Positions 7,015 to 14,804 of a stretch of 33,961 nucleotides of DNA are shown here, in pieces. Both the position numbers and the translations under genes were made by a program. How positions within the stretch are numbered: position 1 is the stretch's first letter; every line of letters starts with the position of its first letter. Origin of the DNA: Nitrososphaeria archaeon (lineage in GTDB: Archaea > Thermoproteota > Nitrososphaeria > Nitrososphaerales > Nitrosopumilaceae); the NCBI GenBank assembly GCA_010028495.1, contig RHCX01000007.1, positions 1-33,961 on the forward strand, in the 5' to 3' direction. The notes below the pieces were generated by a model. It was not told the origin of the DNA. It made no database searches and saw only the letters and a list, made by a program, of their open reading frames with translations.

Positions 7015-7820
7015 TCGTATTCTTGCATTCTATCAGAAAGCAATGCAAGGCAAATGTCCCACGGACTTATTACTTGGTCGCGAAATACAGCATAAGGATG
7101 CTGCATTCCTGACATGATGCTTGCCATCTCGTTTACCATGATGTCCTTGGTGATAACTTTGGCATATTCTAGACCAAATCCGCTCACAGGCATCTCCAAA
7201 AAATTATTCGTGTTTTTTAGATAATTCAGATCAGATGCAATTTTTTCAATTATTATTCTGTCACTGATGAATTGGTTTGTGTTTTCCAGGACAATCTTTC
7301 GTGTTTTGTTTTTGAGCATTGTGTTGATGATCTCGTTTATGGTGGATCCTGTGCTAAATGAGTGAATCTTCTTTTTTGGTAGCTCCGATATTCTCATGTC
7401 TGTCATTGTTATTTTGCCGACCTCTAACATTTTGCGTGCAGAGATAACTGAAAATCCTCCAATAGCATTTGGAATCAATGAAAAAGCTCTACCAGTTTTT
7501 TGCCAATCCTGTATCGTACTGCGAACCGTACTCGTACCAGAAACACTAGTCACTACATTTGACATTATTTTTTCAACTTCGCCTTCAAAGACACTGCGTG
7601 ATGGATTTGCCAATACTTTTTCAATAATTTCTCTGCCGCCCACAATGCCGATTGGCTCATTGTTGTCGCCTGTCACAATAAGCGAGTCTGCCATGGACTC
7701 CAAATATGGAATCAAAAGGCCTACGGCTTCTTCGATATTTGCCTGTCTTTGTATGCTAACACACGGAATAGAGTAAAGCGACATTGGCATCAGATCCCGC
7801 AACATACGGTCCGCAATCAT
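7011..7820 (-). CDS. Divergent CBS domain protein
   Basis: The 269-residue protein has weak CBS repeats. The clearest is residues about 18-70, with IEEAVGLLIPYLESMADSLIVTGDNNEPIGIVGGREIIEKVL. Others are degenerate: STVRSTIQDWQKTGRAFSLIPN, then STINEIINTMLKNKTRKIVLENTNQFISDRIIIEKI. The nucleotide-contacting Asp of a typical GIVTxxD is replaced by Glu in GGREI. It probably folds as two Bateman modules, but ligand binding is uncertain. The start at 7820 is an ATG. It converges on the secreted PEF-CTERM-like gene. Confidence 0.7.
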   Translation of the reverse strand: MIADRMLRDLMPMSLYSIPCVSIQRQANIEEAVGLLIPYLESMADSLIVTGDNNEPIGIVGGREIIEKVLANPSRSVFEGEVEKIMSNVVTSVSGTSTVRSTIQDWQKTGRAFSLIPNAIGGFSVISARKMLEVGKITMTDMRISELPKKKIHSFSTGSTINEIINTMLKNKTRKIVLENTNQFISDRIIIEKIASDLNYLKNTNNFLEMPVSGFGLEYAKVITKDIMVNEMASIMSGMQHPYAVFRDQVISPWDICLALLSDRMQEYD

Positions 7821-7934
7821 GAGAATTGATGACTGATTCTAGAGTTTTAATGCCTAGTCTGATTATCATCTATGATAAATTACAGGTATAATTCATGAAT
7901 TAATTTTTAATATCGCCTCAGAACCAGCTTATCG

Positions 7935-9452
7935 TTGTCAAAATTCCTTCTTTTAGGCGCATTTTTTGCTATACTGGTATCATCAGTATTGCTATCTAGC
8001 CCTGCGTATGCGCAACACCATGGTGGACAGGCAGCTCCGCCAATCAGCTTTGGAGACCGCAAAGTCACAGTCTCAACCTGGCTTGATCCTTCGGATTTCA
8101 ATCCAGCAAAAAGCTCAACTGCAAAGCTAAACGTGAGATTCTTTGATTCTGACACCAACATCAACATAGACGAAGTTACTTACCGAGTACAGATCTTCTC
8201 TGGAGAAACATTGCTTGCATCCCAGATGTTTTATGACAAAGACGGCGAGCTTACAGTCAAGGTGCAACCAAAATCAGAGTGCACAGAAAAAGAAGTCTGG
8301 CGTTGCACAAAATACGAAGGCAACAAAGACCCAGTAGTGCCAAGTGCACTAGAATCATCGTCTACTAGCATGCCAATAATCAAAGGCCCAATTTTTGACA
8401 AACCGGGACCGTACACAATTAAAGTGGCAATCATTGGAGCAACAAACCCAAAAACCCAGACTGCACAAGACATTGAATTCGAAAATACCATCAACATTGC
8501 ATCACAACAAACATTATCACTTCCAACTATGACTGGGAAAACACCTGTCACAGTAAGATCGTTCCAAGACGATATTGAAAATCTTCAGTTTGCAGAATCA
8601 TCTAGTACCATATCATTTGATGTACCGTTCCACTGGGATCACGCAGAACATGTACCGTTGGTGAGAGTTGACTTTGAAATACCAAAATCATTCGCATCTT
8701 TCCAAAATGTCAAGGCCTTCAAGGGTACGGTTAACGGAGTGCCATTATTTGCTAAAGATCTGATATTTGATACCTATACAAACAAGGATACAAACGTCTT
8801 GCAATTCCTAGTAACTGGGGAAGAGCTCAAAACAATATCAAAAAAGGTCACTGATGAGCACACAATGAGCGTGCAAATCACACCTGATACTAGTGTTCAG
8901 CTCAAGTCTAATGATGTCCAATTTTCAAACGGCTACAAGGCAACAATATCGTATGATCCAAGATACGATTCCAGCAAGGATGTCGCATTCACGTTGGTAT
9001 TCTTTGATTCGTCTGGAGCACTGGCAAAAGACATTCGATACGCATACAGCATACAGGATTCCAAAGGAAAAGAATTTGCCGTAAATACAGGACGCAGTGG
9101 TGATCTGATCGGCATACCGGTTCCAACTGGAGTTGATTCCAGATTGATCACGATTCCATCAAAGGGCGATTATACTTTACAGATGTATCTAGTAGGACGT
9201 GGACTGATCAACTTTGATCAGTTTGTTCCAGCCAGTGTAAAGTTTAACATTTCTGAAACCAAGGCTACATCCGCTGACACAAAGTCTGATGTTAAATCCG
9301 ATTCCGTAAAACCAACCAAGGAAATCAAGACAGACAAAGATGCCAAAAAGAAAGATACCAAAAAAGACACAAAAAAAGATACCAAAAAAGACACAAAGAA
9401 AAAACAAACCAAACCAAAATCCAAGTCTGATGCCAAATCTACCAGTAAGTAG
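7935..9452 (+). CDS. Large secreted protein with Lys-rich repetitive tail
   Basis: The 505-residue protein has a signal peptide (residues 1-26, ending LLSSPAYA before QHHGGQ), two or more beta-rich domains and a highly charged tail. No enzyme motif is visible. A single CxxxxxxxC pair (ECTEKEVWRC) may form a disulfide. Many segments (for example GPYTIKVAIIGATNP and GDYTLQMYLVGRGL) look like immunoglobulin-type beta domains seen in archaeal envelope proteins. From about residue 440 the chain is Lys, Asp, Thr and Ser rich and contains four KKDT units. A likely role is a cell-envelope protein whose basic tail contacts acidic surfaces. The start is a TTG at 7935; no ATG precedes the signal peptide in frame. 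Confidence 0.72.
   Translation: MSKFLLLGAFFAILVSSVLLSSPAYAQHHGGQAAPPISFGDRKVTVSTWLDPSDFNPAKSSTAKLNVRFFDSDTNINIDEVTYRVQIFSGETLLASQMFYDKDGELTVKVQPKSECTEKEVWRCTKYEGNKDPVVPSALESSSTSMPIIKGPIFDKPGPYTIKVAIIGATNPKTQTAQDIEFENTINIASQQTLSLPTMTGKTPVTVRSFQDDIENLQFAESSSTISFDVPFHWDHAEHVPLVRVDFEIPKSFASFQNVKAFKGTVNGVPLFAKDLIFDTYTNKDTNVLQFLVTGEELKTISKKVTDEHTMSVQITPDTSVQLKSNDVQFSNGYKATISYDPRYDSSKDVAFTLVFFDSSGALAKDIRYAYSIQDSKGKEFAVNTGRSGDLIGIPVPTGVDSRLITIPSKGDYTLQMYLVGRGLINFDQFVPASVKFNISETKATSADTKSDVKSDSVKPTKEIKTDKDAKKKDTKKDTKKDTKKDTKKKQTKPKSKSDAKSTSK
9348..9395 (+). repeat. Four tandem 12-base units encoding KKDT
   Basis: Four in-frame 12-base units lie in the 3' end of the secreted-protein gene, alternating AAAAAAGACACA and AAAAAAGATACC with one change in the first unit. 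The two alternating versions suggest that a 24-base pair duplicated. Slippage could vary the copy number between strains. Confidence 0.85.
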
Positions 9453-9520
9453 ATCATCTGTTATGCAATTTTCAAAATACACAAACAACTAATTTTAAAT
9501 CAGTTTTCTCAATCTGTATC

Positions 9521-9661
9521 ATGTCGACTCAAAATAGACAGACTATAGTTACATGTCACAAATGCAAGCAAGAAGCTATGCTATCGGATTTGGACGCAAC
9601 ACTGCATAGACAAAAATGGTATCACCTATCTTGCTGGCAAGCGCTAGTGGGCAAACACTAA
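9521..9661 (+). CDS. 46-residue zinc-binding mini-protein
   Basis: An ATG at 9521 begins 46 codons ending at TAA 9661. The product contains C-H-K-C and, 19 residues later, H-L-S-C (WYHLSCWQAL), which gives a C-x2-C...H-x2-C set like half of a LIM or other treble-clef zinc site. This spacing is not likely by chance in so short a frame. Its role is unknown; such small zinc proteins often bind nucleic acid or another protein. An AATTTTAAAT box at 9490-9499 lies about 26 bases before the ATG and supports a leaderless transcript. The stop overlaps the convergent PII gene by 4 bases. Confidence 0.65.
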   Translation: MSTQNRQTIVTCHKCKQEAMLSDLDATLHRQKWYHLSCWQALVGKH

Positions 9662-9987
9662 ATTGCCTTTTCCCCTTCAGCGCCGGTCTTAATATCGTAG
9701 GTGCGAAGGACCGGATAGACAAAGATCTTGCCCACGGTGGCGTTTTGTTTTATTATTCCGACTGCTTTTTCTTCCATGTTTTCAGGCACGATTATCTCTA
9801 AGACATACTTGTCTGAAAATTGAGGAACAAAGACCTCGGTTCCCTTTGAAGCATGAATCTCCGGACCGGGGTTTTTGCCACGACCTCGCTTTTTTGATAC
9901 TGTTAGGCCTCCAACATTGATCTGCTTTAGGCCCTCACTTACCGACATCACCTCGTTTTTTGGCAAAATGACTTCTATTCGTATCAA
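9658..9987 (-). CDS. PII nitrogen regulatory protein (GlnB/GlnK family)
   Basis: The 109-residue protein shows the PII core: IEVILPKNEVMSVSEGLKQINVGGLTVSKKRGRG at the N-terminus and GKIFVYPVLRTYDIKTGAEGEKAI at the end, the second family signature. PII trimers bind ATP/ADP and 2-oxoglutarate and control ammonium uptake through the T-loop. Here the T-loop (about residues 37-54) holds no tyrosine, so bacterial-type uridylylation at Tyr51 is not possible. The start is a TTG at 9987. It is divergent from the Amt gene, with about 120 bases between, so the pair is probably functionally coupled, a PII blocking or tuning the Amt channel. Confidence 0.92.
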   Translation of the reverse strand: MIRIEVILPKNEVMSVSEGLKQINVGGLTVSKKRGRGKNPGPEIHASKGTEVFVPQFSDKYVLEIIVPENMEEKAVGIIKQNATVGKIFVYPVLRTYDIKTGAEGEKAI

Positions 9988-10070
9988 GTGATTTTTTGGT
10001 TTTGTACATGTTAAAAAATTTTCTTTAAAATTTTATTTCTGATAACAAACAATAATCAATCCTGAAATTT

Positions 10071-10110
10071 TGCCTTAATTTTAAATAGAAAAAAATTTTC
10101 GAAACATACG
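10071..10110 (+). promoter_or_regulatory. TATA-box promoter of the ammonium transporter
   Basis: AATTTTAAATAG lies at 10077-10088, about 27 bases before the GTG start at 10110. The spacing predicts a transcript starting at or next to the start codon, so Amt is probably made from a leaderless mRNA. The stretch between this box and the divergent PII start is very AT-rich and has no clear operator. Confidence 0.5.
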
Positions 10111-11384
10111 TGCCCATAGATTCTGGCGATACAGCATGGATCCTTATTGCTGGCAGCTTGGTCTTGTTGATGATTCCTGCTCTTGGTCTTTTTGAGGCTG
10201 GCTTGCTGCGAAGAAAAAACACTGTTTCTATTTTCATGCAGATCTTCTTTGGACTGGCACTTCTCAGTGTAATGTGGTTTGTATTCGGATTCAGTCTTGT
10301 GTTTGGCCCCGATACAGGAGGAATAGTTGGCAACCTGAACTATGTCTTTCTCAAAGGAGTACCATGGAACGACTCGTTGCCTTTTGCACCAACAATTCCA
10401 GGTGTGTTGTTTGCCAAATTCCAGCTAATGTTTGCTGCAATCACACCATTGCTTTTGACTGGAGTAATAGCGGAGAGAATGAAATTTTCATCATTCATTA
10501 TATTCATCGTGGCGTGGTCTGCTCTGATCTACTATCCGTTGACTCATTGGATTTGGGGAGGTGGCTGGCTTGGAAGTCTGGGAGTGTTTGATTTTGCTGG
10601 AGGAATTGTTATTCACACTAGTGTTGGAATGGGGGCTCTGGCAGCTGCACTGGTTTTGGGAAGAAGGCGAAACTACGGTCCTGCAATAATGGTCCCGCAC
10701 AGCATTCCAATAGCTGTTCTTGGTTCGTCGTTACTCTGGCTCGGCTGGTTTGGATTCAATGCAGGGAGTGCTCTCTCATCAGGAGGTGTTGCAGGCAATA
10801 CTGTGATTGTAACCCACATGGCCTCGTCAATTTCTGCTCTAATCTGGGTAGGCTTGTCCTGGATGAGGACAGGTAAGCCTAGTGTTATTGCTGCAATCAA
10901 CGGTGCAATTGCAGGTTTGGCTGGAATCACTCCAGCATCTGGTTATGTCAGCGTTGAGCATTCGTTTGTTATTGGCATTGCAATAGGTCTCGCATCGTAC
11001 TGTGGAGTATTGCTAATCAAGGACAAATTCAAAATTGATGACGCATTAGATGTCAGCTCAGTTCACGGAATTGCAGGAATCATTGGTTCTCTTGCAATTG
11101 GAATCTTTGCATCTGCCGCAATAAACCCACACGGACCAAACGGTCTGCTCTTTGGGAATCCAATGCAAATTGTAATCCAAGGAATAGGCGTCGGTGTTGC
11201 AGGTGCACTAGGATTTGGAGGAACATTTGTCATACTAAAAGTGATCAAATTCCTAGTTGGAATTCGAGTCTCAAAGGAGGTAGAAGATATTGGGTTGGAC
11301 ATTGGTGAGCATGCAGAGCAAGCTTATGCGGATGAGGAAGAATTCAAGCTAGATGAGGAAGCCTATCATAAACCAAAAGACTAG
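10110..11384 (+). CDS. amt: Ammonium transporter Amt
   Basis: The 424-residue membrane protein is a full-length Amt/Mep/Rh transporter with eleven hydrophobic helices. It imports ammonium, the energy substrate of ammonia-oxidising archaea. Visible motifs include ALGLFEAGLLRRKN in helix 1, THWIWGGGWL in the pore region, the twin histidines of the conduction path at about H169 (GGIVIHTSVG) and H319 (SSVHGIAG) and a long acidic C-terminal tail (about residues 385-424) which is where PII contact is usually coupled. The start is GTG at 10110 with a good TATA box upstream. The PII gene lies divergently and a tiny membrane protein gene follows 9 bases after the stop. Confidence 0.95.
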   Translation: MPIDSGDTAWILIAGSLVLLMIPALGLFEAGLLRRKNTVSIFMQIFFGLALLSVMWFVFGFSLVFGPDTGGIVGNLNYVFLKGVPWNDSLPFAPTIPGVLFAKFQLMFAAITPLLLTGVIAERMKFSSFIIFIVAWSALIYYPLTHWIWGGGWLGSLGVFDFAGGIVIHTSVGMGALAAALVLGRRRNYGPAIMVPHSIPIAVLGSSLLWLGWFGFNAGSALSSGGVAGNTVIVTHMASSISALIWVGLSWMRTGKPSVIAAINGAIAGLAGITPASGYVSVEHSFVIGIAIGLASYCGVLLIKDKFKIDDALDVSSVHGIAGIIGSLAIGIFASAAINPHGPNGLLFGNPMQIVIQGIGVGVAGALGFGGTFVILKVIKFLVGIRVSKEVEDIGLDIGEHAEQAYADEEEFKLDEEAYHKPKD

Positions 11385-11393
11385 TGGTACAAA

Positions 11394-11489
11394 ATGTTAG
11401 ACAGAAAAAAACTAACTTGGATAATCTCTGGAATCGGACTATTGACGATTTTTGTAGGCCCTGTGATTTATTATCTAATCATAAAGTAA
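11394..11489 (+). CDS. 31-residue single-helix membrane mini-protein
   Basis: An ATG 9 bases after the Amt stop opens 31 codons ending at TAA 11489. The product is MLDRKKLTW followed by the hydrophobic helix IISGIGLLTIFVGPVIYYLII and a final Lys. A charged start followed by one membrane span is typical of genuine small membrane proteins. Because it is so close behind amt it is probably cotranscribed, and it may modulate or stabilise Amt; that role is inference only. No Amt-associated family of this kind is known to me. Confidence 0.5.
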   Translation: MLDRKKLTWIISGIGLLTIFVGPVIYYLIIK

Positions 11490-11496
11490 TCAAAAA

Positions 11497-11919
11497 TTAT
11501 CTAATCAAGTACACCGGAATCTCTGCCTTATGTACTACGTAGTTTGAGACGCTTCCAAGCATATCGTCTTTTGCAGAGCCTGCACCAGTGGTGCTCATTA
11601 CAACATGATCAAACTTGCCTTTTTTTGCTAGTCTGACTATTGCGTGGCCTGGAGAATCACGAACGAGACTGGTCTTGTACTTGATCTTCTGTTTTTTTGC
11701 AACAACTGCTGCATCATCTAGTATGTCTTTACCCTGTTGTTCCAACTGTTTTTCGAACTTGGCCACTCTAGTCTTTACACTTTCTTCCACTGCAGGTATT
11801 ACGTGCAGTATTGTGATTTCTGCTCCGGACATTTGAGCAATCTCTATTGCGCTATTTAGGGCTCTAAGCGAAGTACTTGAACCATCAATAGGAACTAGAA
11901 TGTTTTCAAAAAGGCCCAT
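11497..11919 (-). CDS. Universal stress protein UspA family
   Basis: This 140-residue UspA begins with NILVPIDGSSTSLRALNSAI and ends with HVVMSTTGAGSAKDDMLGSVSNYVVHKAEIPVYLIR. The G-x-G...G-S-V-S nucleotide-binding pattern is kept. It is shorter in the middle than the UspA at 5799 and has a coiled segment (KTRVAKFEKQLEQQGKDILD). Its ATG at 11919 overlaps the stop of the CBS gene upstream by one base, so the two form an operon. Energy-state sensing by CBS and stress response by UspA is a common thaumarchaeal pairing. Confidence 0.9.
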   Translation of the reverse strand: MGLFENILVPIDGSSTSLRALNSAIEIAQMSGAEITILHVIPAVEESVKTRVAKFEKQLEQQGKDILDDAAVVAKKQKIKYKTSLVRDSPGHAIVRLAKKGKFDHVVMSTTGAGSAKDDMLGSVSNYVVHKAEIPVYLIR

Positions 11920-12782
11920 TAGATCGTATCCTTTTTCTTTTTTGAGATTGCAGCAATTGCTCTAACTACGTCTGTTTTGCTAAGAATTCCAGTTAGTTTG
12001 TTGTTTACCAGAACGGCTGCAGCGTTAATGTCATTTTCAATTAATGTGGTACATGCCATAGTAAGGTCGTCATCATGTTCAACTGTTACCATGTTTGCCG
12101 TCATGGCTTCTTTTACTTTGGCAGTTGCACCAAAGCCCGTCCTTGAAACCAGTCCTTTTCTTGAAAACAGGACAGTAATTCCAGATGAGTTATCAACAAC
12201 CTGCTCTTCTTTTCCAAGAACCATTGAAAGCCTGAACAAGTCTCTAAACGACATTACGCCTACTGGTTTTTCGGCCTGATCTTTCACTATTATTCTTGAT
12301 ACATGATTGCCTATCATATTGGATAGAGCCTCGTAAAGCGGATCCTCTTCATGACATGATACAAACGATATTGTCATTACATCGCCCACGCGCTTTTCGC
12401 CTACAAAACTTGCAATGTAATATCTGGTAAGATCAGTCCTTGTTATGATTCCCTTCGTGTTACCATTGAAATTAACTCCAAGGGAGCCAATGTCTCGTTC
12501 AGCCATTATCTGAGCACAATCATCAATTCTTGTAGACTGGTCTACTGTTACAAGTCGATTCATTATTTCCGTGATTGGGACCTCGTCGATTTTCCTCTCA
12601 GTTTGTTCTGTCAAAAGAAAAAGACCCACATCACGTTCAGTTACAACTCCCACTGGCTCGCCGTTATTGCTTATCAAAACACGACTAATGTCTTCGTTTA
12701 CCAGTTTTCTTAGCGCATCTGCAACACTTGCATCCTTATTGACGGTAATTGGATCCTTCATTAGGTCTTTTGCGGTGGTCAA
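11919..12782 (-). CDS. Four-CBS-domain protein in operon with UspA
   Basis: The 287-residue protein has four CBS units with ends GVVTERDVGLFL, GIITRTDLTRYY, GVMSFRDLFRLS and GILSKTDVVRAI, at roughly residues 45, 110, 178 and 268. A Ser/Arg-rich insert (about residues 195-220) separates the two modules as in the CBS protein at 4263-5117, so the proteins look like paralogs. The start is a TTG at 12782 and a TTTTTATAG box centred near 12808 lies about 26 bases upstream, so the transcript is probably leaderless. It likely binds adenine nucleotides in the cytoplasm and works with the downstream UspA. Confidence 0.88.
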   Translation of the reverse strand: MTTAKDLMKDPITVNKDASVADALRKLVNEDISRVLISNNGEPVGVVTERDVGLFLLTEQTERKIDEVPITEIMNRLVTVDQSTRIDDCAQIMAERDIGSLGVNFNGNTKGIITRTDLTRYYIASFVGEKRVGDVMTISFVSCHEEDPLYEALSNMIGNHVSRIIVKDQAEKPVGVMSFRDLFRLSMVLGKEEQVVDNSSGITVLFSRKGLVSRTGFGATAKVKEAMTANMVTVEHDDDLTMACTTLIENDINAAAVLVNNKLTGILSKTDVVRAIAAISKKKKDTI

Positions 12783-12872
12783 TAATGCGCTTTTTACACT
12801 TGTCTATAAAAATCGAAACATAATTCTCTGCATTGAAAATCATGTGCTCAAATGATGATTTGTTAGTATAAT

Positions 12873-12995
12873 TCAATAGTGTTCCTTTAATGCAACTTTT
12901 GCGTATATTGCACGCTGGTACGCGGGAGGATCTCTTGTTGGGCTCACGCTTGACATCATGTGAACCTGCGCACCGCTATCGATTATTCTAGGCAT
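12873..12995 (-). CDS. Possible 40-residue small protein
   Basis: On the minus strand an ATG at 12995 opens 40 codons to a TGA at 12873-12875. The product begins MPRIIDSGAQVHMMSSVSPT and continues with RDPPAYQRAIYAKVALKEHY. Balanced amino-acid use, third-position GC like neighbouring genes and a local rise in GC relative to the flanking AT-rich sequence suggest coding. I do not recognise it. It lies alone between the CBS gene and the first of three paralogous genes. No clear TATA box was found, so confidence is modest. Confidence 0.45.
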   Translation of the reverse strand: MPRIIDSGAQVHMMSSVSPTRDPPAYQRAIYAKVALKEHY

Positions 12996-13055
12996 ACAAA
13001 AGATTTCTCTGAAAATCTAATCTGAAAATCTCCAGCCTGTTAATATACAAAAATT

Positions 13056-13445
13056 ATGCCTATGCTGTACGTGGAGTATAACGAATTCCTCACCAAAATA
13101 TTTGAGCTAGACGAAGATGTCAGGTTCGTCGGCATGTATAGAAGCGATTTTAGTGTAATAACTGACAGCTATCAGCCGTCCAAATACGGTCTGTCTCATC
13201 TGAGTAGAGAAGAGATGAAGGATTCCGTCAGATACGACATGAAGCGATGGGACACATACAAGCTGTTTCACAAACAGCTAGGGGAGACATTATTTGCCAT
13301 GGTCAAATTCGAAAAGACAATACTGCTTACCTTCTCCATCAATCGTGATGAATACCTGCGAGTAAGCTTGGAACCTAACGCTGATTACAAAAAAATCATC
13401 TCGGCAATAGAGTCATTGATAATGAAAAATCCTGTTATAACATAA
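13056..13445 (+). CDS. Thaumarchaeal profilin/roadblock-like small protein (paralog A)
   Basis: The 129-residue product belongs to a family that occurs three times in this window (also 15289 and 15782). Shared features are IF/IM-x3-D-x2-I/V-R-F-V-G at the start, a long amphipathic helix, a strand pair near the middle (LFAMVKFEKTILLTFSI) and a final helix (IISAIESLI). The alternation resembles roadblock/LC7 or longin-type sensor folds. I think this is the thaumarchaeal DUF6659 group but cannot verify it. A TTAATATAC box at 13040-13048 is about 27 bases before GTG 13071, so a leaderless start there is an alternative to ATG 13056. Confidence 0.6.
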   Translation: MPMLYVEYNEFLTKIFELDEDVRFVGMYRSDFSVITDSYQPSKYGLSHLSREEMKDSVRYDMKRWDTYKLFHKQLGETLFAMVKFEKTILLTFSINRDEYLRVSLEPNADYKKIISAIESLIMKNPVIT

Positions 13446-13575
13446 ATCAAATGACTTTTGAGGAGTCCTCACACCATTTTACTATTATAGAACAAGGATG
13501 CAAAATCTTCCGCCAATTTTAATAGATTACACACATAACAATTCCAATAAAACAGCCATGTTTTACCAACCCGTA

Positions 13576-13644
13576 AGTCACTGGCATGATACTGACATGC
13601 TTGATCTACTCAATTGATATTGGCATTTAGTTCTGCCAGTGACT
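13576..13644 (+). repeat. 11-base inverted repeat in the leader of the phasin-like gene
   Basis: AGTCACTGGCA (13576-13586) and TGCCAGTGACT (13634-13644) are exact reverse complements. A second TGGCA at 13621-13625 can also pair with the same TGCCA, so two mutually exclusive hairpins are possible. The element lies between the paralog A gene and the phasin-like gene and would be in the latter's 5' leader if transcription starts at the box near 13516-13524. The rest of the 240-base gap holds a 19-codon frame at 13558 of doubtful value. Confidence 0.5.
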
Positions 13645-13685
13645 AAATCAACAACTATTTCTGTAACAATTGTAGTGTCATACCA

Positions 13686-14066
13686 ATGGAAAAAACCCAA
13701 AACGACATGATGGAGGCATACTCCAAGGCAACAGAAGCATGGACAAAATCGTTTCAAATGATGCAAGAGCAGGCAACAGAAGCATTCAAGCTCTACATAC
13801 AGGGCTTTGAGCAGGCGCTCAAATCATCGAACTTCGAGGAGATGAAAAAATACAACGAAATCTGGCAGAACATGGCAAAGCAGTTCGAGCAGAATCCGTA
13901 TCAATGGTCACAAAAAGCGTGGGAAGACCTCTGGAAAGAGTCGGGATTCGTCTCATTCAAGGCGTTTTTCGATAACTGGCAAAACGTCTGGAAGAACTTT
14001 GCCAAGGACGCAGAGGACAAGTCCAAAGAAGCACTAGACAAAATACAAAAGCAAAACAAGCCCTAG
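13686..14066 (+). CDS. Phasin-like / PhaE-like helical protein
   Basis: The 126-residue protein is entirely helical and amphipathic, with many Lys, Glu, Gln and seven Trp (for example YNEIWQNMAKQFEQNPYQW and FFDNWQNVWKNFAKDAEDKS). This composition and heptad-like spacing are those of phasins and of the C-terminal part of PHA synthase subunit PhaE, which coat polyhydroxyalkanoate granules. No PhaC synthase is present in the window, so the storage-granule role is an inference. The ATG at 13686 lies in ATACCAATGG, a sequence that recurs at 15713-15722. The leader contains an inverted repeat. No signal peptide or membrane span is present. Confidence 0.6.
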   Translation: MEKTQNDMMEAYSKATEAWTKSFQMMQEQATEAFKLYIQGFEQALKSSNFEEMKKYNEIWQNMAKQFEQNPYQWSQKAWEDLWKESGFVSFKAFFDNWQNVWKNFAKDAEDKSKEALDKIQKQNKP

Positions 14067-14287
14067 TGCAAAAAAATCCGGCACCTATCAGCTTAAGGCC
14101 AAAAACGATTGTACTTTGGCGACAGCTATCGATGCCGTTTTTCTATTATATCTACAAAGTATTATTCGTCTTGGTTATACTATGACACATTTCGTGTGGA
14201 AATTGTTAAACCATATTTTGTGATTTCTGATCTTTATTCTACAAAATATTCCAATTCTTACAAAATTATATGCGATATTCGGTTTTT

Positions 14288-14314
14288 GTATCAAAAAAAG
14301 GAAAAAAGAGAAAA
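14288..14314 (-). terminator. T-rich terminator of the minus-strand phasin-like gene
   Basis: Read on the minus strand, two T-runs of six and seven bases lie directly after the stop of the gene at 14316. This is a typical archaeal U-tract terminator. The remaining 14067-14287 is AT-rich and I see no convincing gene in it. Confidence 0.5.
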
Positions 14315-14315
14315 T

Positions 14316-14804
14316 TTAGTTTCGTGGTTTCCAGGATGAGATCCAAGAGTTGATGACATTTTGACCTAGTTCCACAAATGCAGAAGCATTTTGGTTTACG
14401 GTCTTGACATTTTGGATTGTTGCATCGAATGCAGTCTGGACAACTTTGTTGTTTGTCTCAACTGCCTTTACGAATGCCTCGGTTGCATCAGAGACTGCAG
14501 TAACTGTTTGTTCTGGCAAAGAATAGTTGATGCCGATTTTGTTGGCAACACTTTGTTGGATTGTTGCTGATGTGTGCACAAAGTTGGTCCAAGAAGTAAT
14601 TAGTTCTTGACTCAAAGTTGTGTATGATTGTAGTGTCTGTGCTGCAGATTTGTCCAATGATGTCTTTAGCTTGTCAAAGCTCTTGGTGTATACTGAAAAC
14701 ACGTCTTTTGTTGTTTCGTTTGTTGACATTTTGTTTTGCACCTTTTGTTGTGGAGAAAAGATTACCTGTTCCTTTTTGTGGCTTTGGTTGTTCTTTCCAT
14801 CCAT
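14316..14804 (-). CDS. Phasin-like helical protein
   Basis: The 162-residue protein is helical and rich in Thr, Ser, Gln and Val, with no Cys: SVYTKSFDKLKTSLDKSA, then LSQELITSWTNFVHTSATIQ and VVQTAFDATIQNVKTVNQNA. This pattern resembles PhaP-type phasins, which sit at the surface of storage granules. The ATG at 14804 is favoured over one at 14729 because a TATATAAAT box centred near 14832 lies 28 bases upstream, so the mRNA is leaderless. An inverted repeat, ATTGGT-N7-ACCAAT, covers the transcription start and start codon, so the gene is probably under strong repression control. It converges with the other phasin-like gene. Confidence 0.65.
   Translation of the reverse strand: MDGKNNQSHKKEQVIFSPQQKVQNKMSTNETTKDVFSVYTKSFDKLKTSLDKSAAQTLQSYTTLSQELITSWTNFVHTSATIQQSVANKIGINYSLPEQTVTAVSDATEAFVKAVETNNKVVQTAFDATIQNVKTVNQNASAFVELGQNVINSWISSWKPRN

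Noticed and set aside
9189-9488. Minus-strand Phe-rich frames opposite the Lys tail
   Set aside because: They are the mirror of the AAA-rich repeat in the secreted-protein gene.
13558-13617. 19-codon frame as a definite gene
   Set aside because: Too short to judge and the TATA spacing is about 38 bases; kept only as a possible leader peptide.
14109-14339. 76-codon plus-strand frame between the phasin-like genes
   Set aside because: The product is aromatic-rich and low in complexity and reads through the minus-strand terminator into the next gene; no promoter or motif supports it.
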